DNA of 64,000 nt from JAWWPY01 sp033854735 (lineage in GTDB: Bacteria > Actinomycetota > Actinomycetes > Streptosporangiales > Streptosporangiaceae), in NCBI GenBank assembly GCA_033854735.1, contig JAWWPY010000385.1, positions 36,500 to 100,499 on the forward strand, in the 5' to 3' direction. The notes below the pieces were generated by a model. It was not told the DNA's origin, made no database searches, and saw only the letters and a list, made by a program, of their open reading frames with translations. The translations under genes and the position numbers were made by a program. Positions 25,259 to 33,761 of this stretch are shown one piece after another. Each line of letters opens with the position of its first letter. The first letter of the stretch is position 1.

Positions 25259-26000
25259 GCGTCTGAGGGTCGTAGAAGTCACTGGCCTCGACGCCGGGTA
25301 CAACGGCAACCCGGTGGTCCGTGATCTGACCCTGCACGTCTTCGAGGCGGAGGTCGTCGCGCTGCTCGGGGCCAACGGCGCCGGCAAGACAACGACGCTG
25401 TCCACGATCGCCGGGCTGCAGCGGCCGATCGCCGGCTCCATCCGGATGGACAACAAGGACATCGCGGGGAAATCCGCGTACCGGCTGGCTCGTACCGGCC
25501 TCTCGCTGGTTCCTGAGGGCCGTGCGCTGTTCGCCGGCCTGACCGCGCGGGAGAACCTCCGGCTGAGCGCCGGGCGGGGCCGGGCCGCCAGCCGCGGCCA
25601 CGACGAGGTGCTCGACCTGCTGCCGGAACTGCGCAAGTGCCTGGACCGTAAGGCTGGCCTGCTCTCCGGCGGCGAGCAGCAGATGCTCGCGGTCGGCCGC
25701 GCGATCGCCCGGCGCCCGCGCACACTGCTTATCGACGAGATGAGCCTCGGCCTGGCCCCGGTCGTGGTCGAGCGGCTGCTCCCGGTGCTCCGGCGAGTGG
25801 CCGATGAGCTTCGGACGGCGGTGCTCCTGGTGGAGCAGCACGTGGCCCTGGCACTGGAGATCGCCGACCGCGCCTACGTCCTGGCCCACGGGCGGCTGGT
25901 GCTCGAGAGCCCGGCGGCGCGGCTGCGAAACCGCCGCGAACTGCTGAAGGCCTGCTATCTCGGCGACCTGGACCAGGCCGCCCAGCTGGCCGGGGAATAA
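25236..26000 (+). CDS. livF: Branched-chain-type ABC transporter ATP-binding protein
   Basis: 254 residues from a GTG with GGGAG six bases upstream, overlapping livG by 23 bases. Walker A GANGAGKTT, LivF-type segment SLVPEGRALFAGLTARENL, signature LSGGEQQMLAVGRAI, Walker B TLLIDEMSLGLAP and VEQHV at the switch. Together with LivG it forms the heterodimeric ATPase of the importer. The frame is open further upstream inside livG, but that part is not family-like. Confidence 0.9.
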   Translation: MATTSGSERLRVVEVTGLDAGYNGNPVVRDLTLHVFEAEVVALLGANGAGKTTTLSTIAGLQRPIAGSIRMDNKDIAGKSAYRLARTGLSLVPEGRALFAGLTARENLRLSAGRGRAASRGHDEVLDLLPELRKCLDRKAGLLSGGEQQMLAVGRAIARRPRTLLIDEMSLGLAPVVVERLLPVLRRVADELRTAVLLVEQHVALALEIADRAYVLAHGRLVLESPAARLRNRRELLKACYLGDLDQAAQLAGE

Positions 26001-26070
26001 CCGGCGCCGCGGGCCACAGACAGATTTCACCCCCGAAACAGCATGACCCGATTTAAAAAGAGGAGTCACG

Positions 26071-27354
26071 ATGGCGGTTAACGTGGGGAGGGCGCGGCCG
26101 GCCGCAGTGCTGGCCGCGATGACAGCGTGCGGCCTGCTTGCGGTCGGCTGCGGGAGCAGCGGGAGCAGTTCTTCTTCTGCTTCGGCGTCGGCCAGCGCGA
26201 CCCAGAGCGCGTCAGCGGCGTCCGTCCTGGGCGCGCCACATCCGGCCAGCGGCTCGCCGGTCGTGTTCGGCCTGCTGAACCTGCAGTCGGGACCGGTTAC
26301 TTTCCCTGAGGTTTCCGGGGCGGAGCAGGCCGCTGCCCAGTACGTCAACGAGTACCTGGACGGCATCAACGGCCACCCCATCAAGATCGTGGTGTGCGCG
26401 ACAGATGGCCAGCCTTCGACGTCCGCGCGCTGCGCCAACCAGCTCCTGAACGACCATCCGGTAGCGATCCTCGGCGGAGCCGACACCGGCGCGCCTGGCG
26501 CGATACCGGTATGGCAGCGGGCCAAGCTCGCCTACCTCGGCGGGGTGCCGTTCACCCCGGTCGAGTCGAACTACGTCAACGGCGTCATCTTCGACAGCGT
26601 CTCCAGTGGCGACAACTCGGCCGCGTCCGTGTACGCGAAGAAGACGCTGCACGCGACGACCGCGGCCATCATCTACACCTCGGACACGCAGGGCACCTCG
26701 GTCACCAATAACGTCATCGCGCCGACCATGAACCACGTCGGATTCACCAAGGTCACGAAGATCCCAGTGCCACCGACCGCCTCGGATGTCTCATCGGCAG
26801 TGGCGTCCGCTATCGGCACGCATCCGGATGTCGTCTACATCAACGACCCGAACTCCTGCCCCCAGGTGCTCAGCTCGCTGAAGCAACTGGGCAGCACGGC
26901 CAAGATCCTCGGCATCGACCCCTGCACCTCACCCGCTGCCATTGCCGCGGCCAACGGCGGCGCGAGCGGCATGTACTACGCCTCGCCGGTGCTCAGCCCG
27001 GACGCGGGAACCCAGGAGTCCAACCTGTACCTGGCCGCGCTCAAGAAGTACGCCTCGGCGAGCATCGCCCTCGACTCGCTCACCGCGATGGGCTTCGCGA
27101 CGGTTATCAACGTCAGGACTGCGCTGGCCAGCTTCACCACGTCACAGCTGACCACCGCTAAGATCCTGGCCGCGTTCAGGGACGGGGGCAACCATCCCAA
27201 CTTTATGGCCCACGCCTACACCTGCGACGGCAAGCAGCTGGCCGGGGCGGCGGCGGTCTGCAACGCCTACCAGCAGATCCGCCAGGTCCAGGGAACGAAG
27301 ATCGTGGTGGCTGACCCGAGCTGGGTGACGGCGGGCTCCTACTACACAGGCTGA
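26071..27354 (+). CDS. livK: Substrate-binding lipoprotein of the liv-type importer
   Basis: 427 residues. A basic N-terminus and hydrophobic segment end at LLAVGC, a slightly atypical lipobox, followed by a long Ser/Ala linker. The body is a type I periplasmic-binding fold: FGLLNLQSG, QAAAQYVNEYLDGINGHPI-like segment, VVCATDGQP, ILGGADTGAPG. C159-type cysteines in SARCANQ and SCPQ could form disulfides. GAGGAG precedes the ATG. It follows livF by 70 bp. Confidence 0.9.
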   Translation: MAVNVGRARPAAVLAAMTACGLLAVGCGSSGSSSSSASASASATQSASAASVLGAPHPASGSPVVFGLLNLQSGPVTFPEVSGAEQAAAQYVNEYLDGINGHPIKIVVCATDGQPSTSARCANQLLNDHPVAILGGADTGAPGAIPVWQRAKLAYLGGVPFTPVESNYVNGVIFDSVSSGDNSAASVYAKKTLHATTAAIIYTSDTQGTSVTNNVIAPTMNHVGFTKVTKIPVPPTASDVSSAVASAIGTHPDVVYINDPNSCPQVLSSLKQLGSTAKILGIDPCTSPAAIAAANGGASGMYYASPVLSPDAGTQESNLYLAALKKYASASIALDSLTAMGFATVINVRTALASFTTSQLTTAKILAAFRDGGNHPNFMAHAYTCDGKQLAGAAAVCNAYQQIRQVQGTKIVVADPSWVTAGSYYTG

Positions 27355-27359
27355 TCGCA

Positions 27360-27392
27360 GACCGGGGCCCGCCTGGGCCGCGGGCCCCGGTC
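27360..27392 (+). terminator. 13-bp hairpin between livK and livHM (probable attenuating/stabilising element)
   Basis: Arms 27360-27372 and 27380-27392 pair perfectly around a seven-base loop, very GC-rich, ending 25 bases before the permease start. Such intra-operon hairpins often leave more binding protein than permease by partial termination or by protecting the upstream mRNA end. Confidence 0.7.
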
Positions 27393-27417
27393 CCTACCCG
27401 CCGGAGAGGTGGACGAG

Positions 27418-29457
27418 GTGTCCACGTACCTGCTCTTCTTTCTGCTCGGGCTCGGCGGGGGATCGGTCTACGCGATCCTCGGACTCGGCCTGGTGCTCAA
27501 GTACCGCAGTGCGGGCGTGGTCGACTTTGCCCAGGGCGCAGTCGCCATGTATGGCGCGTATGTCTTCCTGGGCCTGCGCACGACAGGCGTTCTGGAACTC
27601 CCGTGGATCGTGCTTCCGCACCAGTTGACCCTGTCGTCGCGCGGACTCCCCGCGGCCGGGGCCCTGGCGATCACCCTGGTCTATGGCGCGATCCTGGGCC
27701 TGGTCCTCTACCTGCTGGTCTACCGGCCGCTGCTGCGCGCGGCCCCGCTCACGAAGGTGTGCGCCTCGGTCGGCGTGATGCTGGCCCTGCAGGCCATCGC
27801 CGTTCTCAACTTCGGCACGACGCCGAAATCCGCCCCCTCGGTCCTGCCCTCCGGGAGCTTCCTGCTGGCCGGGATCATCGTCCCGGTCAACCAGTTGTAC
27901 CTGGCCGCCATCGTGATCATCCTGGCGGCGGCCCTGGCCATTGCCTACCGCTACTCCCATTTCGGGCTGGCGACCCGGGCGGGCGCGGAGAACGACGTCG
28001 GGGCCGCGCTGGTCGGCCTGTCCGCGAACCGGATCGCTGCACAGAACTGGGTCCTGGCCACCATGCTGGCGATGCTGTCCGGCGTCCTCATCTCACCGAT
28101 CTCCTCGATCGACCCGACCTCCTACACCCTGTTCGTCGTGCCCGCGCTCGGGGCGGCGCTGATCGGCCGGTTCTCATCGTTCGGGATCACGGCGGCCGCG
28201 GGACTGCTCCTCGGCGTGGCGCAGTCGGAGATCGTCAAACTGCAGGTGGTGTTCACCTGGCTGCCCCAGCAGGGGCTGGGTGACGGAGTTCCCTTCCTGC
28301 TCATCCTCGTGGTGATGACGCTGAGCGCGGAGCGGATGCGGTCCCGCGGGCTGCAGGGCACCTGGCACAACCCGGCCATCGGGCGGCCGGCCCGGCCGGT
28401 CGCGACAGCGGTGCTCACGTTGGCCGCCGGGCTCGTCGCGATGTTCGTGCTCGACGGCTCGAACCGCTTCGCACTGATGGCCTCGGTGGTGGCGGTGTGC
28501 CTCTGCCTGTCGCTGGTGGTCCTCACCGGCTACGTCGGGCAGGTCTCGCTGGCCCAGATGTCCTTCGCCGGGATCGGCGCGTTCATGCTGAGCCACCTCA
28601 GCAGCAACTGGGGAATCCCGTTCCCGTTCTCGCTGCTGCTGGCGGCCGCGACCGCCGTCCCGGTCGGCATCCTCATCGGGCTGCCCGCGCTCAGGGTCCG
28701 CGGCGTGAACCTGGCGGTCATCACGCTCGCCGCGGCGGCCGCCATGGATGCGCTCGTGTTCAACCCGACCTGGTTCAGCGGCGGGCTGGCGGGCCGCAAC
28801 GTCAAGCCACCGACCCTCTTCGGGCTGGACTTGGGCGTCGCGGCCGGCGGTTCCTACCCGAACGTGACCTTCGGCGTGCTGCTGCTGCTGATCGTCACGC
28901 TGGTGGGGCTGTCGGTGGCCCGGCTGCGGAACTCGGCGACCGGGCGCATGCTCATCGCCGTCCGCTCCAACGAACGAGCCGCCGCGGCCGCCGGGATCAG
29001 GGTCGCCCCGGCCAAGCTGTTCGCCTTCGCGCTCTCGGCTTTCATCGCCGGGCTGGCCGGCGGGCTGCTCGGCTACCTGCAGGGAAATGTCTCGGCGCCG
29101 ACCTTCGCGGTCTTCACCTCACTGAGCCTGCTCGCGATCGCCTACGTGGCCGGAATCGGCCGTATCGCCGGCGCGGTGATCGCCGGCCTGATGTTTTCCT
29201 CGAACGGGTTCATGGTGAATTTCCTGAACGAGCATCTCAGCATCGGGCAGTACCAGACGATCGTCGCGGGGATCGCCCTCGCACTCACGGCGATCAAGAA
29301 CCCGGACGGCGTGGCGAGCGAGCTGGCCAACGCGGCCCGGGGCCCGGGGAGGTGGCTCGGGGTGCTGCGTGATCGGGCGCTCCCGGCGAGGTCCGGCCGC
29401 CCCTCAGCCAACGAGGCGCTGGCTGACCTCCCCGATACCGTCAACGCGGCTGACTAG
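27418..29457 (+). CDS. Fused LivH-LivM branched-chain-type permease
   Basis: 679 residues containing both permease subunits in one chain. Residues 1-305 are LivH-like (GGGSVYAILGLGLVLKYRSAG, DFAQGA, about eight helices). After a cytoplasmic linker, residues about 325-640 are LivM-like (SLVVLTGYVGQVSLAQMSF, NAVITLAAAAAMDALVF region, ALSAFIAGLAGGLLG). The GTG at 27418 is preferred since GGAGAGG lies eight bases upstream; a GTG nine bases earlier would be too close. Fusion of the two subunits fixes their 1:1 ratio. Fused forms are known but less common. Confidence 0.9.
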   Translation: MSTYLLFFLLGLGGGSVYAILGLGLVLKYRSAGVVDFAQGAVAMYGAYVFLGLRTTGVLELPWIVLPHQLTLSSRGLPAAGALAITLVYGAILGLVLYLLVYRPLLRAAPLTKVCASVGVMLALQAIAVLNFGTTPKSAPSVLPSGSFLLAGIIVPVNQLYLAAIVIILAAALAIAYRYSHFGLATRAGAENDVGAALVGLSANRIAAQNWVLATMLAMLSGVLISPISSIDPTSYTLFVVPALGAALIGRFSSFGITAAAGLLLGVAQSEIVKLQVVFTWLPQQGLGDGVPFLLILVVMTLSAERMRSRGLQGTWHNPAIGRPARPVATAVLTLAAGLVAMFVLDGSNRFALMASVVAVCLCLSLVVLTGYVGQVSLAQMSFAGIGAFMLSHLSSNWGIPFPFSLLLAAATAVPVGILIGLPALRVRGVNLAVITLAAAAAMDALVFNPTWFSGGLAGRNVKPPTLFGLDLGVAAGGSYPNVTFGVLLLLIVTLVGLSVARLRNSATGRMLIAVRSNERAAAAAGIRVAPAKLFAFALSAFIAGLAGGLLGYLQGNVSAPTFAVFTSLSLLAIAYVAGIGRIAGAVIAGLMFSSNGFMVNFLNEHLSIGQYQTIVAGIALALTAIKNPDGVASELANAARGPGRWLGVLRDRALPARSGRPSANEALADLPDTVNAAD

Positions 29458-29466
29458 TTCCTGGCC

Positions 29467-30336
29467 TTACAGGCGGGCTGCTTCGGGCGCCGGTGTGCCG
29501 TGGCCCTCTTCCCAGGACACGATCTGGTTCCGTAGCACGCCGATGTGCTCGATCTCCGCCTCGACGACATCACCCGGCCGCAGGTAGAAGTCGAACGGGT
29601 TCGGCTGCACCGCCGCCACCCCGGAGATCGTTCCCGTAGTCAGGATGTCGCCCGCGCTGTATCCCTGCGGGGAGTGGTAGGCGACCAACTGGGGCATGGA
29701 CAGCACCATCTGGCTGGTGTTGCCTTTCTGCCGGGTGTCGCCGTTGACCCGGAGTTCCATGGCCAGGCTGTGCGGGTCGGAGATCTCGTCAGCCGTCACG
29801 ATCCAGGGCCCGATCGGGCAGAACGTGTCGATTGCCTTGCTGAATGAGAAGACCCCTGACTTCATTTCGCGGCGCTGGATATCGCGCGCCGTGATGTCGT
29901 TGAAGACGGTAAAGCCGGCGATATAGCCAGCCGCCTCATCGGCGGAGAAGAATTTGCCCGACTTGCCGATGATGATCGCAAGCTCCAGTTCGTAGTCCAG
30001 CTCACGGGTCAGGTGCTCGGGGTAGATGACCGCGTCGTCCGGGCCGATGATCGCGTCCACGTTCTGGAAGAACACGATGCCCTTGTGCACCGGGTGGGAC
30101 CAGTTGACCTTCTGCAGCTCTTCGTGATGCTCGGTGAAGTTCCCCGCGGTGTGGAAGAACTTCTTCGGGACGATCGGGGCGCGCAGCCTGACGTCGGCGA
30201 GGGCGGGCCGCTCACCGGTCTCACCGACCGCCCCGCCGCGTTCGAAGTACTCGCGCATCGACTGGCAGTCCAGTTCGACCACCACATCGCCGTCGATCCG
30301 CCCCGTCCGGTGATCGTCAAACGTCACCAGCTTCAT
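29467..30336 (-). CDS. Fumarylacetoacetate hydrolase (FAH)-family protein
   Basis: 289 residues with FAH signatures: FFHTAGNFTEHHEE, the metal-binding glutamates in DYELELAIIIGK, GFTVFNDITARDIQ, FDTFCPIGPW-like IDTFCPIGPW, and GDILTTGTISGV. Family members cleave or hydrate beta-diketone or 2-oxo acid intermediates of aromatic and cyclic breakdown. AGGGAG precedes the ATG. It is downstream of CMD-like and IclR genes on the same strand but separated by repeats and a candidate operator, so it may have its own promoter. Confidence 0.92.
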   Translation of the reverse strand: MKLVTFDDHRTGRIDGDVVVELDCQSMREYFERGGAVGETGERPALADVRLRAPIVPKKFFHTAGNFTEHHEELQKVNWSHPVHKGIVFFQNVDAIIGPDDAVIYPEHLTRELDYELELAIIIGKSGKFFSADEAAGYIAGFTVFNDITARDIQRREMKSGVFSFSKAIDTFCPIGPWIVTADEISDPHSLAMELRVNGDTRQKGNTSQMVLSMPQLVAYHSPQGYSAGDILTTGTISGVAAVQPNPFDFYLRPGDVVEAEIEHIGVLRNQIVSWEEGHGTPAPEAARL

Positions 30337-30356
30337 GGCCGCTCCCTTCGCGTTCG

Positions 30357-30440
30357 CCGCCCGGTGCTGGCCGCCCGGTGCTGGCCGCCCGGTGCCGGCC
30401 GCACGGTGCTGGCCGCACGGTGCTGGCCGCACGGTGCTGG
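30357..30440. repeat. Six 14-bp tandem units in the leader of the FAH gene
   Basis: CCGCCCGGTGCTGG (later CCGCACGGTGCTGG) repeats six times between the FAH start codon and the candidate operator. The 14-base period, not a multiple of three, fits a non-coding location. Confidence 0.9.
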
Positions 30441-30448
30441 CCGCAATG

Positions 30449-30472
30449 GTTCTCATATCCTGAAATCTACTA
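30449..30472 (-). promoter_or_regulatory. Candidate regulon motif, copy E (upstream of FAH gene)
   Basis: On the minus strand TAGTA is followed directly by GATTTC-AGGATAT-GAGAAC. It keeps the ATTTC-N7-GAGA core of copy A but lacks the intervening bases, so it is the weakest full copy. It lies immediately after the CMD-like stop codon. Confidence 0.35.
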
Positions 30473-31036
30473 TCACGGTGCGGTGACACGGAAGACCCGG
30501 AGCTGCAGGGCCAGGGTGGCGTAGTAGCCGACCAGGGTGGTGAGCTCGAACAGCGCGGCCGGGCCCAGCCACGCCACCACCTCGGAGTACTGGCTGTCGT
30601 CGAGATCGCCCGAGCGGGCCAGCACCCACGCCGCCCGGACGGCCGCGCGCTCAGCCGGATCCGCGAGATCCGGCTCCTGGCCGGCCCGGATAGCGGCGAG
30701 ATCCTCCTCGCGGAGGCCGAGGAGCCGCCCGGCTGCCTCGTGTGCATGCTGCTCGAACCCGCTCTCCCAGGCCGCCGCGACAGCGAGAATGGCCAGCTCA
30801 CGTGTCCTGCCGGGTAGGGTTCCCTGGTACCGGACGGCGGCGCCGAGGGCCTGCAGCGCCGCGCCGAGCGCCGGCTGCAGCAGCATCGCGTTGAACGGTC
30901 CCTCCAGCGCCCCGTCGCGATCCACCAGCTGGAAGGCTTGCCGTCCGCTGGCGCGCGGCCCTGCGGTGATCGCCGTATAGAGCCGCTTCTGATCCTCATC
31001 GAGAACCTCGGGGGGAAGTTTCGCCAGTCGCTCCAT
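30473..31036 (-). CDS. Carboxymuconolactone-decarboxylase-like (AhpD-fold) protein
   Basis: 187 residues. The AhpD-like helical core is recognisable: GPFNAMLLQPALGAALQALGAAVRY, RTRELAILAVAAAWESGFEQHAHE, and GYYATLALQLRVFRV. It has no CxxC, so it is not a peroxidase; decarboxylase-like or isomerase roles in aromatic catabolism are typical of this branch. GAGGCGG precedes the ATG. It begins ten bases after the IclR stop, so the two are one transcript. Confidence 0.88.
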   Translation of the reverse strand: MERLAKLPPEVLDEDQKRLYTAITAGPRASGRQAFQLVDRDGALEGPFNAMLLQPALGAALQALGAAVRYQGTLPGRTRELAILAVAAAWESGFEQHAHEAAGRLLGLREEDLAAIRAGQEPDLADPAERAAVRAAWVLARSGDLDDSQYSEVVAWLGPAALFELTTLVGYYATLALQLRVFRVTAP

Positions 31037-31046
31037 ATCGGCCGCC

Positions 31047-31910
31047 TCAGTTCCCCTGGTGGCCGAGCAGCCGCGAGATCTCGCGGCAGGTCTCCAGCAC
31101 CTTGGGCCTGAGCTCACGCGCGACGCGCTGCAGCGGCCAGTCACGGGACTGCAGGGCCAGGTTCGCGCCCGCGATGACCGTGCCGCTCTCGCCTCGCACC
31201 GGGGCGGCGACCGACCGCAGCCCGTAGGCGAGTTCCTCGTCCTGCATCGCCCAGCCCTGCGCGCGGATCGCGGCGAGCTCGGGGCGGAGCTCGTCGAGGC
31301 TCCGCTTCGCGTTCGGCCCCGCGTGGCCGGTGAACGAGTCAGCCGTGATGGCCCTCTCGAGTTCGGCGCCGCTGAGAAAGGCGAGCAGCAGCTTGCCGAT
31401 CGAGGTATGCACGGCAGGCAGCCGCGAGCCGACCCGGATGTTCGCGGTGACGAGGTCGGAGTTCCGCAGCCGCACCAGGTACAGCACCTGGTCACCGGTC
31501 AGGACGGCGAGGTTCACCGTCTCCCCCGTCGCATTGGCCAGCTCCTGCAGCCGCGGTGTGGCCAGTTCGACCAGGTCCAGGCTGCGTAGCGCCGCGGTTC
31601 CGAGGGTCAGCACCCGTACACCGGGCCGGTACTCACCCGACGGCAGGTGCTCCAGGTAGCCCTCTGAGGTCAGCGTCATGACGATCCGGTACGCGGTAGG
31701 CAGCGGAAGCGAGACCTCCGTCGCGATGTCCGTGATCCGCCACGTGGGGCGTCGTTCCGAGAACACCGACAGTACCCGCAGCCCCTTGGCCAGGGCCTCG
31801 ACCCGGTAGTCAGGCTGACTGGCCTGGCCGGCGCCGGCAGACTCGGGGGAACTAGCTGGCGGTGCGCCGCGGGCGCGCTGCGACCGCGCCGAGTTCGCTG
31901 ACCCAGGCAT
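31047..31910 (-). CDS. IclR-family transcriptional regulator
   Basis: 287 residues. A disordered N-terminus (about 1-33) is followed by an IclR winged helix: LAKGLRVLSVFSERRPTWRI, LPLPTAYRIVMTLTSEGYLE. The effector domain follows (VNLAVLTGDQVLYLVR, HTSIGKLLLAFL, QDEELAYGLRSVAAPVR). IclR proteins usually govern aromatic or acid catabolism and bind short inverted repeats. GGGAG lies eight bases before the ATG. It is divergent from the SDR gene at 32.1 kb; the spacer holds the most symmetrical copy of the putative regulon motif, so this is the leading candidate regulator. Confidence 0.93.
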   Translation of the reverse strand: MPGSANSARSQRARGAPPASSPESAGAGQASQPDYRVEALAKGLRVLSVFSERRPTWRITDIATEVSLPLPTAYRIVMTLTSEGYLEHLPSGEYRPGVRVLTLGTAALRSLDLVELATPRLQELANATGETVNLAVLTGDQVLYLVRLRNSDLVTANIRVGSRLPAVHTSIGKLLLAFLSGAELERAITADSFTGHAGPNAKRSLDELRPELAAIRAQGWAMQDEELAYGLRSVAAPVRGESGTVIAGANLALQSRDWPLQRVARELRPKVLETCREISRLLGHQGN

Positions 31911-32055
31911 GGTGATGTCTCCCTCAATCCTCAGGCTGCCAGGCTAAGGGGCCTTGGGCCGCACGGGGTCCTCAGGCGGCACCGGATCCTCAGGCGGCAC
32001 CGGCGGCCGGATTATCTGGACAGCCGCGGCCACCGGCTCTATCGTCTGAGGGACG

Positions 32056-32086
32056 TAGTAAAATTGACTTTCACATCTCGAAAGTA
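32056..32086 (+). promoter_or_regulatory. Candidate regulon motif, copy B (iclR / SDR spacer)
   Basis: TAGTAAAATTG leads into ACTTTC-ACATCTC-GAAAGT (32067-32085), a perfect 6-7-6 inverted repeat, then A. It lies 43 bases before the SDR start and 150 bases from the divergent iclR start, the best position for a local IclR operator. TTGACT (32064-32069) could double as a -35. Confidence 0.6.
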
Positions 32087-32128
32087 CCATAACGGACCCG
32101 CAGGCAGCAGGTAGTGGAGCGACCGCGC

Positions 32129-32887
32129 GTGAATGACTGGCTGGGAATGCGTGACCGTACGGTTCTCGTGGCTGGGGCGGGAGGGCTGGGCGGCGCGTGC
32201 GTGTTCGCGCTCGCGGACCTTGGCGCCAAGGTCCTGGCGGTCGACGTGGATCAGGCCCGGCTCGCCGACCTCGTGCAGCGGGTCGGCGAACGGGGCGGCC
32301 ACCTCGAGGTAGCAGCCGCCGACCTGACCGATCCGGAGGCCTGCAGGCGCATCGTCAAGGAGGCGGCCGGGCGGCTTGGCTCCATCCAGGTCTTCCTGCA
32401 TGCGGTGGGCCGGAACAACCGGCTGCCCATCCTGGACCTAGACGACGACGCGTGGTCGGACCTGGTCAGCCTGAACCTGTCCACCGCGTACTGGACCGGG
32501 CAGGCCGTCGGGCGGGAGATGTGCGCGGCCGGGTACGGGCGCATGATCTTCCTGTCCTCGGTGTCCGGCCTCCTCGCGCACGCCCACCACGCGCCCTACG
32601 CGGCGACCAAGGGCGGCCTCAACCAACTGGTCCGGGTCATGGCCAGGGAGTGGGCGCCGCGCGGTGTCACCGTGAACGCGGTCGCACCCGGATATATAGA
32701 GACCGATCTGACCAGGGACTATCTCGCACAGCCCAGCATCCGCGAAGATCTGGTCAGCCTCGTCCCGGCCGGCCGGCTCGGCACGTCCACCGAGGTCGCT
32801 GACGCGGTGTCCTTCCTGGCCTCCGATCGCGCGGCCTTCGTCACCGGCCACATCCTGTACGTCGACGGCGGACGAATCCTCATCTAG
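32129..32887 (+). CDS. Short-chain dehydrogenase/reductase
   Basis: About 252 residues from a GTG at 32129 (GGAG nine bases before); a GTG 15 bases earlier is possible. The cofactor motif is AGAGGLGG, with the SDR elements LSSVSG, YAATK (catalytic Tyr and Lys) and a C-terminal VDGGRIL. An aspartate after the second strand (VDVD) suggests NAD rather than NADP. It starts a run of plus-strand catabolic genes up to 35.7 kb. Confidence 0.9.
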   Translation: MNDWLGMRDRTVLVAGAGGLGGACVFALADLGAKVLAVDVDQARLADLVQRVGERGGHLEVAAADLTDPEACRRIVKEAAGRLGSIQVFLHAVGRNNRLPILDLDDDAWSDLVSLNLSTAYWTGQAVGREMCAAGYGRMIFLSSVSGLLAHAHHAPYAATKGGLNQLVRVMAREWAPRGVTVNAVAPGYIETDLTRDYLAQPSIREDLVSLVPAGRLGTSTEVADAVSFLASDRAAFVTGHILYVDGGRILI

Positions 32888-32915
32888 CCTTCCCTCGCCC
32901 TCATGGAGCCCGCGC

Positions 32916-33755
32916 ATGCCAAATGAGACCGACACAGATCAGACCAACGCCCAGCCCCATCAGAGGGACGCACGGGCCAGCTTCCCGCGCCGGTTCACCG
33001 GACGCACCGTCCTCGTCACCGGGGCCGGGACAGGTTTCGGTGCCGAGATAGCGGTGCGTGCGGCGCAGGAAGGCGCGCGGGTGGTGGTGCACTACAACCG
33101 CTCACGCGAGGGCGCCGAGCAGACGGCCAAGCGGATCGAGCAGACCGGCAGCGATGCCGTGCTGGTCCAGGCGGACATCACCAGCTGGGACGAAATCCGG
33201 GCGCTCGCCGACGCCGCCTTCGCGGCGTTCGGGCGCCTCGACGTGGCGGTCAACAACGTCGGCGACGTGGCCCGCGACCAGATGTCGTGGCGCGACATCA
33301 CCGAGGAGTCCATCGACCATGTGCTCGCCGTGGACATCAAGGGCACGCTCCTGTGTACCCAGGAATTCGGGTCCCGCATGCTCGCCCAGGAAGGCGGTGG
33401 CTGCATCATCAACATCGGCTCAACCGTGATCGTCAGGGGCAGCGCCCGGGCACCTCAGTACGCCGCGGCGAAGTACGGGATCCTCGGCATCACCAAGTCG
33501 TACGCCGCGGCCTTCGCGCCGGCCGTCCGCGTCAACACGTTCGCGCCGGGCTTCATCGAGACGCAGTCAACGCTGAACCGGAAGGACTGGAAGAGCGGGC
33601 GGGCGGAGACCCTGCGGTCCATGACCCCCCTGGGCCGCATCCCGAAACCCGAAGAGGTGGCCGGCACCGCCCTGTTCCTGGCGACCGACGACGCGTCGCA
33701 CATGACCGGCGTGTACATGGTCGCGGACGGCGGCTTCAACATGGTCGGCGCCTGA
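32916..33755 (+). CDS. Short-chain dehydrogenase/reductase
   Basis: 279 residues with an extra polar N-terminus of about 28 residues. TGAGTGFG cofactor motif, NNVGD, NIGSTV, YAAAK catalytic pair and ADGGFNMVG at the end. HYNRSR after the second strand suggests NADP preference. It starts 28 bp after the preceding SDR stop, so the two dehydrogenases probably act in successive steps of one pathway. The substrate is unknown. Confidence 0.92.
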   Translation: MPNETDTDQTNAQPHQRDARASFPRRFTGRTVLVTGAGTGFGAEIAVRAAQEGARVVVHYNRSREGAEQTAKRIEQTGSDAVLVQADITSWDEIRALADAAFAAFGRLDVAVNNVGDVARDQMSWRDITEESIDHVLAVDIKGTLLCTQEFGSRMLAQEGGGCIINIGSTVIVRGSARAPQYAAAKYGILGITKSYAAAFAPAVRVNTFAPGFIETQSTLNRKDWKSGRAETLRSMTPLGRIPKPEEVAGTALFLATDDASHMTGVYMVADGGFNMVGA

Positions 33756-33761
33756 GTCCCA

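Noticed and set aside
26020..26045. Further copy of the regulon motif before livK
   Set aside because: GATTTC-ACCCCC-GAAACA resembles the half-sites but has a six-base spacer and no TAGTA, so I did not count it.
30357..30440. Possible CRISPR array
   Set aside because: Units are 14 bp and directly contiguous without unique spacers; no cas genes are present. The same holds for the other repeat arrays.
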